In this document: piece by piece, positions 1-7,896 of the stretch
Layout of the letters: every line of letters begins with the position of its first letter
Position numbering within the stretch: the stretch's first letter is position 1
NCBI GenBank assembly: GCA_046483315.1
Contig: JAWODJ010000122.1
Span: 1-64,000 of the forward strand
Length of the DNA: 64,000 bases
Source of the DNA: PXAP01 sp046483315
Lineage (GTDB): Bacteria; Bacteroidota; Bacteroidia; Bacteroidales; PUMT01
Direction: 5' to 3'
The notes under the pieces: model-generated
What the model was told of the DNA's origin: nothing
What the model saw: the letters and a program-made list of their open reading frames with translations, nothing else
The model's database searches: none
Position numbers and translations under genes: made by a program

Positions 1-149
1 GATGAAATTACACACAGTCAGATGAAATAAATTTTATGTTTAGACAATATTGCCTGCGATTTCCGCATAAATATCTGATTGGAACAAGACAGATTGATTT
101 GATATAATTCAAAAACTTAAGTAAAATTGCAGTTCTTTAAAGATCTAAT

Positions 150-1289
150 GTGAATTTTGAATTGTATCAGACAGATTTGGCCTGGATGATCATTGCAGGT
201 TTTTTTATTGCATCTTTTGGTGTACAGATGTTTTATTACTTCTTTTTTTTCCTGCGGGTAAGCATCTCCGGGACAAATGACAGGATAAAAAGCTCAGGGG
301 AGGCTGTCTCGGTGGTGATTTGTGCACGTGATGAAGCTGCTAACCTGGAGAATAACCTTCCGTTGATTCTTGAACAGGATTATTCCGATTATGAAGTTGT
401 AGTGGTTAATGACGCATCGGAAGATGACACAGAAGAGGTTCTCGACAGATTAAAGAACAGATACAGTAAACTCAGATCTACCCGCATCAGGAAGGATCCC
501 AGGTTCCGGCATGGTAAAAAATTAGCCTTAACAATAGGCTTAAAGGCAGCAAAGCATGATTGGGTATTGCTGACGGACGCGGACTGCCGGCCTGCCAGTC
601 CCCTCTGGATATCAAAGATGCAGAGTCATTTTATCCCCTCAGGTGATATAGTGCTCGGATATGGAGGTTATGAAAGGAAGAAGGGACTGCTTGATAAGTT
701 TTTGAGGTATGATACATTTTTTATAGCCATGCAATATTTCTCATTTGCCCTGGCGGGTTTTCCGTATATGGGTGTGGGCAGAAACCTGGCTTACAGGCGT
801 TCAATGTTTTTTGCAAACAAGGGGTTTGCATCTCATATAGCTTTGGAATCGGGCGATGACGACCTGTTTGTTAACCAGGTTGCCAGAAAAGGCAATACCA
901 GGGTTGAATTTTCTCACCTGGCACATACATATTCGTTGCCCCCGCCTACATGGGGTGCCTGGATCAGGCAAAAAAGAAGACATCTGACCACAGGATTTCA
1001 TTACAGGGGATTCACACGTTTTTTACTTGGTATGGAGATGCTTAGCAGGCTGATTTTCTATGTATCACTAATACTTTTGCTTGCTAACAAAATATATCTT
1101 CCCTATGCAGGTATTATTTTTATTATTCGACTTATTTCCAGTACCCTGATTTTAAATATGGGAATGAACCGTTTGAATGAAAAAAAATTATTAGTATTTT
1201 CGCCGTTGTTTGATATAATGATATTCCTGATTAATGCCCTCTGTGTGATAAGCAATTCTATTACTCAAAAAAGAAGCAGATGGAGATAA
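150..1289 (+). CDS. Membrane-anchored family 2 glycosyltransferase
   Basis: Predicted inner-membrane GT-A glycosyltransferase that moves a sugar from a nucleotide-sugar donor to an unknown acceptor, probably a lipid or polysaccharide precursor. One hydrophobic segment (about residues 12-38) precedes the GT2 domain. The nucleotide-binding start is the VSVVICARDEAANL stretch at about 53, the metal-binding DAD is at 143-145, an acidic GDDD lies at 235-238 and a QKRRH motif, in the place of QxxRW, at 274-278. Two or three membrane segments follow (about 300-335 and 346-367). The start is GTG at 150; an ATG at 186 would remove part of the first membrane segment. The last 10 bases overlap the downstream sigma factor gene, so the two are probably co-expressed. 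Acceptor and product cannot be read from the sequence. Confidence 0.85.
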   Translation: MNFELYQTDLAWMIIAGFFIASFGVQMFYYFFFFLRVSISGTNDRIKSSGEAVSVVICARDEAANLENNLPLILEQDYSDYEVVVVNDASEDDTEEVLDRLKNRYSKLRSTRIRKDPRFRHGKKLALTIGLKAAKHDWVLLTDADCRPASPLWISKMQSHFIPSGDIVLGYGGYERKKGLLDKFLRYDTFFIAMQYFSFALAGFPYMGVGRNLAYRRSMFFANKGFASHIALESGDDDLFVNQVARKGNTRVEFSHLAHTYSLPPPTWGAWIRQKRRHLTTGFHYRGFTRFLLGMEMLSRLIFYVSLILLLANKIYLPYAGIIFIIRLISSTLILNMGMNRLNEKKLLVFSPLFDIMIFLINALCVISNSITQKRSRWR

Positions 1290-1879
1290 GCCCTAATCTT
1301 TCCGAGAAGGCACAATATGATTATGACCTGGTATTGAAAGCGGTAAAAGGCGATCAGAAGGCTTATGCTGAATTACTTGGCCGGTATCGTGATTCTATTT
1401 ATTTTATGTTGCTGAAAATGGTTAATAACCCCAGTGATGCTGAAGATCTTACAATAGAAGCATTTGGAAAGGCTTTTAAGAGTATTAATCAATATGCACC
1501 CAATTTTGCTTTCAGTACATGGCTTTTCAAGATCGCAACAAACAACTGTATCGATTTTATGCGCAAGAAAAAGAGCACTCCTCTTTCTTTTGAAACTGCC
1601 GGAGAAGATCATGAAGACCCTTCCCACCATATCCAGTCAGAAGATATGGACCCGGAAGAGACTCTGATCAGTCATCAGAAACTGAAAATGATGAAAGATA
1701 TTGTTTCCAAGCTTAAGCCGAGATACCGTAAGCTCATTGAATTAAGGTATTTCAATGAATACTCCTATGATGAAATTGCCCGGGAACTTGATTTGCCAAT
1801 CGGTACTGTTAAAGCACAGCTTTTCAGGGCCAGGGATTTGCTATTTAATGTATTCAATAACACTACCCATAAATTCTGA
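1280..1879 (+). CDS. ECF-type RNA polymerase sigma factor
   Basis: Sigma-70 family factor of the short ECF class (199 residues), which directs RNA polymerase to a specific promoter set. Region 2 covers about residues 27-97, with the core-binding and -10 recognition stretch around PSDAEDLTIEAFGKAF. Region 4 is the helix-turn-helix at about 161-190 (YSYDEIARELDLPIGTVKAQ). An acidic linker (about 105-130) separates them. The gene overlaps the preceding glycosyltransferase by 10 bases and is followed 5 bases later by rsmG. No anti-sigma factor lies beside it, unlike the second ECF gene near 50.1-50.7 kb, so this one may act in housekeeping expression. The family assignment is secure; its regulon is unknown. 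Confidence 0.93.
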   Translation: MEISPNLSEKAQYDYDLVLKAVKGDQKAYAELLGRYRDSIYFMLLKMVNNPSDAEDLTIEAFGKAFKSINQYAPNFAFSTWLFKIATNNCIDFMRKKKSTPLSFETAGEDHEDPSHHIQSEDMDPEETLISHQKLKMMKDIVSKLKPRYRKLIELRYFNEYSYDEIARELDLPIGTVKAQLFRARDLLFNVFNNTTHKF

Positions 1880-1884
1880 CGGTT

Positions 1885-2529
1885 TTGGATTCCGGCTGTA
1901 TAGCCCGATATTTTCCCGGCATGGATCCTCATGCTGCAGGCAGGTTTGAAAGACTTGCCGTCCTTTACGAATACTGGAATGCGAAAATAAATGTAATATC
2001 CAGGAAAGACCTTTCAAATTTATATCTCAATCATGTATTGCATTCACTCAGCCTGGCAAAGGTCATAACCTTCAGCCGGGAAGAAACCGTTCTTGATATC
2101 GGCACCGGTGGAGGTTTCCCGGGTATTCCGCTGGCCATAATGTATCCGGATGTTCAGTTCACTTTAATCGACTCTGTTGGAAAAAAAATAAAGGTTGTTG
2201 AAAGTATCAAAAATGAGCTTGGATTACAAAACATTCTGGCTGTGCATACAAGGGCGGAAAATATTCATGGCCTGTTTCACTATGTAATAAGCCGCGCAGT
2301 ATGTTCTTTTCCGAAGCTTATTGAATTATCTGCAGGTAAACTTCTTAAAGACCCTTCCCCTGCAGGACATCATGGCATCTACAGCCTGAAGGGGGGCGAC
2401 CTGCGGGATGATTTGGCGGACTGGCAAGAGAGGGTGTATATTTACGAAATATCCGGGTTCTTTGAAGAGGATTTTTTCCGTACCAAGAGCATAGTTTATT
2501 TACCTTCCGGGGAAATAAAAGTAAAGTGA
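1885..2529 (+). CDS. rsmG: 16S rRNA (guanine-527 N7)-methyltransferase RsmG
   Basis: SAM-dependent methyltransferase that places m7G at position 527 of 16S rRNA in the 530 loop of the small subunit. The family signature AKINVISRKDL is followed by the SAM-binding glycine motif VLDIGTGGGFPGIPLA at about residues 69-84 and by the SRAV and SLKGGD blocks. At 214 residues the length is normal. The start is uncertain: TTG at 1885 keeps the N-terminal ARYFPG segment usual in Bacteroidota homologues, while ATG at 1921 would drop 12 residues. The gene follows the ECF sigma factor after 5 bases, so it is probably in the same transcript. Function is secure from the family. Confidence 0.93.
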   Translation: MDSGCIARYFPGMDPHAAGRFERLAVLYEYWNAKINVISRKDLSNLYLNHVLHSLSLAKVITFSREETVLDIGTGGGFPGIPLAIMYPDVQFTLIDSVGKKIKVVESIKNELGLQNILAVHTRAENIHGLFHYVISRAVCSFPKLIELSAGKLLKDPSPAGHHGIYSLKGGDLRDDLADWQERVYIYEISGFFEEDFFRTKSIVYLPSGEIKVK

Positions 2530-2659
2530 AAGAATCCTGCTTTTACTCCATATCCTTTAGTTTTGCAGGAGGCAATTTATCAGAAGTCTATTTAAGCAGG
2601 GTTTGCCGTAAAATGCTTATTTGCAGTATCCTACCCTCCTTACCGGTCGGCAATATCTC

Positions 2660-3580
2660 CTAATCTAAAAGTTTGTAACTAACAAATGCAAATCTCTTGC
2701 TGTCGGGAGCCCATGATGGCACATTGATGGTGCCCTGTCCGCCGAAAAGTTTGGTAAGTACAACAGGATCACCTCCTTCAGCCGGCATGAGTCTGAGCCA
2801 GACAGTTTTGTTTGCCGGATGTCCTTCAACATCCTTGTCGTATGAAAGAAGGGCGATATGTTTGCCGTCCGGGGACGGGTGAGGGAACCAGTCATTATAA
2901 TTATCAAAGGTCATCTGGACAGGATTGCTGCCGTCACGGTTTATCCTCCATATCTGCATTATCCCGCTTCTGTCGGAGTTAAACCAAATGTAGTTGCCGC
3001 AAGGACTGTAATCGGGGCCATCTTCATGTGCCGGTGTATCGGTAAGTTGCACCTCGGGTCCTTCCTTTACGGGAATAACATAAATATCATACTGCTGTTC
3101 GTCCCTGCGGGCAACATAAGCCAGTTCTTCTCCGTCAGGTGACCATCCGTGCAGGTAGGAGGGGCCCTTATCTGTTATCCTGACAGGCTCACCGCCATTA
3201 ATATTAACAATGTAAATAATTGAAGTTCCTCCGTCATCAGCACTATGGTGACTTATTGCCATATGGGTGCCCCCGGGAGACAGTACGTGGTCATTATTGT
3301 TCCTGTTGGCGAAGCCGGTATCGAGTTTTACAGGTTCACCCCCTTCAACTGGTATGCTGTAAATATAACCTCCGCTGTTGAAGTAGAGTGTATTACCGTC
3401 TGGCGACCAGTTGGGAGCTTCAAAGTGGCTTGTATCGGAATAGACTACTTCCCGTTCTTTGCTATCAATGTCAATTATTTCCAGAAAGCTTACCGTAACC
3501 GGCCTGTTCTCCTGAGCCAGTGCAGTTGATGCAGCAAAAAGTACCAACCCAAGTGTAAATAATATATTAATCTGTCTCAT
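2660..3580 (-). CDS. Secreted TolB-like (PD40) beta-propeller protein
   Basis: Exported beta-propeller of the TolB C-terminal type. From the chosen ATG at 3580 it has 306 residues and a clear signal peptide (MRQINILFTLGLVLFAASTA, cleavage near ALAQ). A reading starting 43 codons upstream would bury that signal peptide. About six PD40 blades are visible from repeats of the form WSPDG.xLxF, for example APNWSPDGNTLYF, GWSPDGEELAYV, DYSPCGNYIWF, HPSPDGKHIAL and SWAPDSKRFAF. There is no attached catalytic domain such as a prolyl oligopeptidase, so it is probably a binding or scaffold protein in the periplasm or on the surface. It is convergent with rsmG and divergent from the barrel protein at 3834. 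The ligand is unknown. Confidence 0.85.
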   Translation of the reverse strand: MRQINILFTLGLVLFAASTALAQENRPVTVSFLEIIDIDSKEREVVYSDTSHFEAPNWSPDGNTLYFNSGGYIYSIPVEGGEPVKLDTGFANRNNNDHVLSPGGTHMAISHHSADDGGTSIIYIVNINGGEPVRITDKGPSYLHGWSPDGEELAYVARRDEQQYDIYVIPVKEGPEVQLTDTPAHEDGPDYSPCGNYIWFNSDRSGIMQIWRINRDGSNPVQMTFDNYNDWFPHPSPDGKHIALLSYDKDVEGHPANKTVWLRLMPAEGGDPVVLTKLFGGQGTINVPSWAPDSKRFAFVSYKLLD

Positions 3581-3833
3581 ATTGAAAATATTTATTTGTT
3601 TATACCGGACTGTTCTACCTGCAATAGTAATTAAATTTTTTCTTAACCGGCTTAAAATATTATTCAAACTGGTTAATAATTTTTTCCTGTTCAGGGCTGA
3701 TTGGTTCAAATCTGTATTATGGTCTCTCCCAAATCGCCTGGTTTAACTTTTTTTAACTTTGCAGATTTGAAGTTTAAGTATTAACATTGTTATTATGTTG
3801 GAAATGTTATTTAAAAATTTTAATTAGTAGTTT

Positions 3834-5105
3834 ATGAACAGGATTATTTTTGGTGCAAACAAAACAGGGTTTATTATTTTTCTTATTGTTCTGGGTTATT
3901 CTGTGCAATTATCGGGGCAGGGGAACAATAACAATACCGTCAGTGTTTTTCTTGACATGGAACGGTATACAGATACTGATTATATCAGACAGGAAATTCC
4001 GGTTGTTGAATATGTGAGGGACAGGGAACTGGCCGATGTTCATATAATAATGTCACGTCATCGTGCCGGAACCACAGGTTCGACCTATGACATATCGTTT
4101 ATCGGGTACGGAGATTTCAAGGATAAGAATTACCAGCTCAGCTACTGGGCGCCCTCATCGAATACTTCTGATGAAACGAGGAGGGGATATACTGAAAAAA
4201 TCAAAAGCGGACTTGCTCCGTTTTTGGCTTCATCAGGTATTTCCAGAAGTATGTCAATTCAATTTGATTCAGCGCCACTGGAAATAACAATTGATGAGGA
4301 TGCTATTGAAGATTCATGGAACAGTTGGGTTTTTGAGATATATGGCGGGGGTAACTTCAACAGGGAGGAAACAAACAACTCATTGCATATCAGGTATGGC
4401 ATTTTTGCTGACAGGATAACAAAAGAGTCCAGGACAAGATTACGTCCCTATAATAATTATAGTGAAAGAAATTTTATAACCGATTCCACTACTATAACAT
4501 CTACCTTTCACAGGGGGGGCTTTGACAGCTATCATATAAGGAGTATAAGCGATCACTGGGCTGCAGGTGTATTTGGCGATATAGCATTCAGTACTTTTGA
4601 TAATATGAGTTTCAGTGCAGAGGTTTCGCCCGCTATTGAATACAGCATATTTCCCTATGAGGAAGCCACAAGACGCTCTATAACTTTTGCATGGAGGTTT
4701 GGGGCCGGCTATTATGATTATCTTGAAGAGACGATATTTGGTAAAACCGAGGAGATACTTTTTGGCCAGGCAATAGTAGCATCGGCCGATTTCCGTCAGC
4801 CCTGGGGAAATGTAAGGTCAGGACTGGTGGGGTTTCATCATTTTCATGATATCCGGTCCAACAGGGCAGAAATTTTTCTTGATCTTAATCTCAGGATCAT
4901 CGAAGGATTGTCACTGAATGTCAGGGGAAATTTTGATATTATCAACGATCTTGTTGCAATTCCAGGGACAGATCTTTCACTGGAAGAGATACTCCTGGAG
5001 CAGCGAAGGAGGGCAACCAGCTACCAGTTAAGAGGTAACATCGGGTTATCCTATACATTTGGTTCCAGGATAACCGGTGTTTTCAATCCTCGTCTTGATC
5101 TATGA
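3834..5105 (+). CDS. Outer-membrane beta-barrel protein of unknown function
   Basis: A 423-residue exported protein with a signal peptide (cleavage near residue 29, LSGQ). Residues about 35-135 form a small globular domain (VSVFLDMERYTDTDYIRQEIP onward). From about 165 to the end there are alternating, aromatic-rich strands (GGGNFNREETN, WAAGVFGDIAFSTFDNMSFSAEVSP, FAWRFGAGYYDYLEE), which suggest an outer-membrane barrel. The extreme end RLDL is not the usual aromatic barrel terminus, so the last strand may be atypical. A TAnnTTTG element lies at 3754-3761 without a good -33 partner. The next gene (GH16) starts 77 bases downstream on the same strand. I do not recognise the family; a DUF481-type barrel is possible. 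Confidence 0.7.
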   Translation: MNRIIFGANKTGFIIFLIVLGYSVQLSGQGNNNNTVSVFLDMERYTDTDYIRQEIPVVEYVRDRELADVHIIMSRHRAGTTGSTYDISFIGYGDFKDKNYQLSYWAPSSNTSDETRRGYTEKIKSGLAPFLASSGISRSMSIQFDSAPLEITIDEDAIEDSWNSWVFEIYGGGNFNREETNNSLHIRYGIFADRITKESRTRLRPYNNYSERNFITDSTTITSTFHRGGFDSYHIRSISDHWAAGVFGDIAFSTFDNMSFSAEVSPAIEYSIFPYEEATRRSITFAWRFGAGYYDYLEETIFGKTEEILFGQAIVASADFRQPWGNVRSGLVGFHHFHDIRSNRAEIFLDLNLRIIEGLSLNVRGNFDIINDLVAIPGTDLSLEEILLEQRRRATSYQLRGNIGLSYTFGSRITGVFNPRLDL

Positions 5106-5182
5106 AGTTATATTTTAATTTAATGTTGTTTTTTTATTGACTTGTTTTTATTATTATTGTCCGGGCACTTTAATTTAGAATT

Positions 5183-5977
5183 ATGTATAAACTCACCCTT
5201 CCGGTTCTCTTTGCCTGCTTTATCCTGCCTGCAATCAGCAATGGTCAGGATAGCTGGCAGCTTATTTGGAATGATGAATTTGAGTACAGCGGACTTCCTG
5301 ACAACGGGAAGTGGGCATATGATACCGGCTATATTGCGAATAATGAAAAGCAATATTATACCATGTCCAGGCTGAAGAATGCCAGGGTGGAGAGCGGACA
5401 CCTGATTATAGAAGCCTGGAAAGAGCCATGGGAAGGCTTCGGTTATACATCGGCAAGGCTTGTAACCAGGGGTAAGGCCACATGGACATACGGACGCTTT
5501 GAAGTAAGGGCTAAGCTTCCTGCAGGAACAGGGACCTGGCCGGCCATCTGGATGCTCGGTGCCAATATCGGTGATGCAGGATGGCCCGCATGCGGAGAGA
5601 TAGATATTATGGAGAATGTGGGATTTGATCCTGAGAGGGTTCACGGATATGTTCATACATCAGCTTATAATCATACCAGGAATACCCAAAGGGGCAGTTC
5701 AGTTGAACTTGAGAAGCCATGGGAGGATTTTCACATTTATGCCATTGAATGGTTTGAAGACAGGATCGATTTTTTTGTTGATGAAGTGATGTTTTTTACT
5801 TTTGAAAAGAAATCTGATGATGACGGTGTCTGGCCTTTTGACAAGCCTCATTACCTGTTGCTTAACCTGGCCATTGGTGGTAGCTGGGGCGGACAGCAGG
5901 GAATAGATGATGATATATTTCCGCAGCAGTTTGTTATTGATTATGTGAGGGTTTATGAAAAGAAACAGGAACAATGA
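5183..5977 (+). CDS. Secreted glycoside hydrolase family 16 (laminarinase-like)
   Basis: Endo-acting beta-glucanase of family GH16, probably cleaving beta-1,3 (or mixed 1,3-1,4) glucans such as laminarin. A signal peptide spans about residues 1-21 (MYKLTLPVLFACFILPAISN). The catalytic signature GEIDIMENVG is intact, with nucleophile E139, D141 and acid/base E144, and the aromatic sugar-binding residues of the YGRFEVRAKLPAGTGTWPA and AIGGSWGG blocks are present. At 264 residues it is a single catalytic domain with no carbohydrate-binding module and no secretion-system C-terminal domain, so it is probably periplasmic or simply released. No SusCD pair or other polysaccharide-utilisation genes lie nearby. 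Substrate choice between laminarin, lichenin and agar-type glycans is inferred. Confidence 0.92.
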   Translation: MYKLTLPVLFACFILPAISNGQDSWQLIWNDEFEYSGLPDNGKWAYDTGYIANNEKQYYTMSRLKNARVESGHLIIEAWKEPWEGFGYTSARLVTRGKATWTYGRFEVRAKLPAGTGTWPAIWMLGANIGDAGWPACGEIDIMENVGFDPERVHGYVHTSAYNHTRNTQRGSSVELEKPWEDFHIYAIEWFEDRIDFFVDEVMFFTFEKKSDDDGVWPFDKPHYLLLNLAIGGSWGGQQGIDDDIFPQQFVIDYVRVYEKKQEQ

Positions 5978-5982
5978 ATCAG

Positions 5983-6012
5983 TTCTGATTATTAAATCAG
6001 AAAGTTTTTTGT
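5983..6012 (+). terminator. Probable intrinsic terminator after GH16
   Basis: An 8-base perfect stem TTCTGATT (5983-5990) / AATCAGAA (5995-6002) with a 4-base loop is followed by AGTTTTTT (6003-6012). It lies 6 bases after the GH16 stop. The T run also forms part of the -33 box of the rpmH promoter, so the two signals abut. Confidence 0.6.
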
Positions 6013-6039
6013 AAAAAACAAAAAAAATGTACCTTTGCA
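6010..6039 (+). promoter_or_regulatory. Bacteroidota-type promoter of rpmH
   Basis: TTTG at 6010-6013 and TACCTTTG (TAnnTTTG) at 6032-6039, spaced by 18 bases, match the known primary-sigma promoter of Bacteroides-type bacteria. The start codon of rpmH is 48 bases downstream. This is the best promoter match in the window. Confidence 0.72.
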
Positions 6040-6087
6040 GACCTGATCAGAGAATATGAATACAATCTTATAAATATATAATTTGCG

Positions 6088-6246
6088 ATGAAGAGGACAT
6101 TTCAGCCATCAAGAAGAAAAAGAAAAAATAAGCACGGTTTTCGTGAAAGAATGGCCACTGCTAACGGGCGCAGGGTTATTTCATCCAGAAGGGCCAGGGG
6201 ACGGAGCCGGCTCACAGTATCCGATGAATCCAGGCACAAGGTATGA
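6088..6246 (+). CDS. rpmH: 50S ribosomal protein L34
   Basis: A 52-residue, very basic protein starting MKRTFQPSRRKRKNKHGF, which is the invariant start of bacterial L34. It binds 23S rRNA near the exit tunnel of the large subunit. It has a good promoter (6010-6039) and is followed by a perfect 12-base hairpin terminator (6266-6300), so it is a single-gene transcript. The usual rnpA partner does not follow; the next gene is pepD on the other strand. The C-terminus (RLTVSDESRHKV) is a few residues longer than the shortest homologues. Confidence 0.97.
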   Translation: MKRTFQPSRRKRKNKHGFRERMATANGRRVISSRRARGRSRLTVSDESRHKV

Positions 6247-6265
6247 ACCCTGTCAGATGAAAAAA

Positions 6266-6300
6266 TAAAAGAGGCTGTCTCAGGAAGGCAGCCTCTTTTA
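6266..6300. terminator. Bidirectional terminator between rpmH and pepD
   Basis: Perfect 12-base inverted repeat TAAAAGAGGCTG (6266-6277) / CAGCCTCTTTTA (6289-6300) with an 11-base loop. A rich and T rich flanks on both sides let it serve rpmH on + and pepD on -, whose stop lies 23 bases away. Confidence 0.85.
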
Positions 6301-6322
6301 TTTTGTGAATTTTCGCAAAGAA

Positions 6323-7786
6323 TTATTCTCTGTCCGGAATATTTTTCAGTGTTTCGATCAGGAAGGTCCAGAATTTCTGAACAGACTCAATATGTACCTT
6401 TTCATCCGGTGAATGAGGAAAACGGATCGTTGGTCCGAAGGATATCATATCCAGTTGCGGATACACACTGCCAATAAGTCCGCATTCCAGTCCGGCATGT
6501 ATGGCCGTTACCTCAGGTGTTTTACCATAAAGGGTTTTGTAGACATTCTTCATGACAACCAGAATTTCCGAGTCCATATCAGGCTTCCATCCCGGGTAAG
6601 CCCCGTCAAAATATATTTCTGCCCCTGCAAGGGTAAATACAGATTCCATCATTCCTGCAAGTTCATCCCTTGAACTGTCCACTGAGCTGCGCATAAGACA
6701 TTTTACCTTTATTTCACCGTCTTTTGCATTAATACTTGCAAGGTTGGTTGATGTTTCAACCAGTCCGGGCATAGAATTGCTCATTCGCATTACTCCGTTG
6801 GGACATGCAATGACAGAGTTAATAAGCCTTTTTTGGGTGTCCTCATCCAGTGTACCGGAAGGCATATCTGCTTTTTTAAAGCTGAATGAGAGGTTTGGCT
6901 CGGTGTCAGACAGTTCGGCCCGGTATATTCTTTCGTGTTCGCCGATACCTGATAGAAATGAATTTTTACTTTCTGAAGGAATGATAACAGTTGCGAGGGC
7001 TTCCCGCGGAATAGCATTCCTGAGCCCGCCGCCGTCAACACCGGTCAGGATGGCACCGTATTCCTTTGCTGCATATTTAAGAAAGCGGAAAAGCAGCTTG
7101 TTTGCATTGCCACGGCCAAGTCCGATATCCAGTCCGCTATGACCTCCCTTAAGTCCGGTAATACTGATCTCATAAGCTTCAGTGCCGGATGGTACAGGAA
7201 TTTCTTTGTATGAAAAGCCAATATTTGCATCCAGTCCGCCGGCACATCCAACATATAATTCTCCCTCATCCTCAGAGTCCATGTTAAGCATGATATCAGC
7301 GTCGAGCACTCCTTCTTCCAATCCGAATGCTCCTGTCATACCGCTCTCTTCATCAATTGTGAACAGTGCCTCTACAGGTCCGTGCACCAGGTCATCCGAA
7401 TCAAGCACGGCAAGTGCTGCTGCGACCCCGATTCCGTTATCAGCCCCCAGGGTTGTTCCACGTGCGCATACCCATTCACCTTCTATAAAAGCTTCTATGG
7501 GATCATTTTCAAAATCATGTGCCTTGTCACTGTTTTTTTGTGGTACCATATCCAGATGTCCCTGGAGTAACACAACCTTGCGTTTTTCCATACCCCTGGT
7601 GGCAGGTTTTTTAATAATAACATTGCCTGTGTTGTCAACTACGGTATCCAGTCCCCTCTCTTCGCCAAATTTCCTTACATAGTCAATGATTTTATCCTCT
7701 TTTTTAGAGGGTCTGGGAATTTGCGTAAGATCATAAAAAAAATTCCATACCGGCGTAGGGTTAATATTCTTAATCTCTTTGCTCAT
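6323..7786 (-). CDS. pepD: Aminoacyl-histidine dipeptidase (cytosol non-specific dipeptidase), M20 family
   Basis: Zinc-dependent cytosolic dipeptidase of family M20 that cleaves Xaa-His and many other dipeptides. The di-metal site is intact: H77 and D79 in GHLDMVP, bridging D116 in GADNGIG, E146/E147 in TIDEESGMTGA, D170 in LNMDSEDEG and a late HAGLECG histidine. At 487 residues the length is typical and there is no signal peptide. The gene lies 110 bases downstream of an AbgT transporter on the same strand, which suggests an uptake-and-hydrolysis pair. Transcription should end at the hairpin at 6266-6300. Confidence 0.95.
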   Translation of the reverse strand: MSKEIKNINPTPVWNFFYDLTQIPRPSKKEDKIIDYVRKFGEERGLDTVVDNTGNVIIKKPATRGMEKRKVVLLQGHLDMVPQKNSDKAHDFENDPIEAFIEGEWVCARGTTLGADNGIGVAAALAVLDSDDLVHGPVEALFTIDEESGMTGAFGLEEGVLDADIMLNMDSEDEGELYVGCAGGLDANIGFSYKEIPVPSGTEAYEISITGLKGGHSGLDIGLGRGNANKLLFRFLKYAAKEYGAILTGVDGGGLRNAIPREALATVIIPSESKNSFLSGIGEHERIYRAELSDTEPNLSFSFKKADMPSGTLDEDTQKRLINSVIACPNGVMRMSNSMPGLVETSTNLASINAKDGEIKVKCLMRSSVDSSRDELAGMMESVFTLAGAEIYFDGAYPGWKPDMDSEILVVMKNVYKTLYGKTPEVTAIHAGLECGLIGSVYPQLDMISFGPTIRFPHSPDEKVHIESVQKFWTFLIETLKNIPDRE

Positions 7787-7896
7787 ACATATGATTTTTA
7801 ATTATTAATTTGATGACTGCTTTTCCGGTTATGGCAGCGCGATTGTAACTGTAATACAGATATGTTGCCGTTCACTTAATACCGGTGAATAGGGTG

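Noticed and set aside
3754..3761. TAACTTTG as a -7 box for the barrel gene at 3834
   Set aside because: No TTTG or near match at the expected -33 position.
5120..5656. Long minus-strand frame opposite the GH16 gene (178 codons)
   Set aside because: It is the antisense shadow of a well-supported GH16 catalytic domain and is rich in Cys, Pro and His without a family pattern.
7182..7682. Plus-strand frame of 166 codons inside pepD
   Set aside because: Antisense shadow, Ser/Pro/Thr-rich, opposite conserved M20 motifs.
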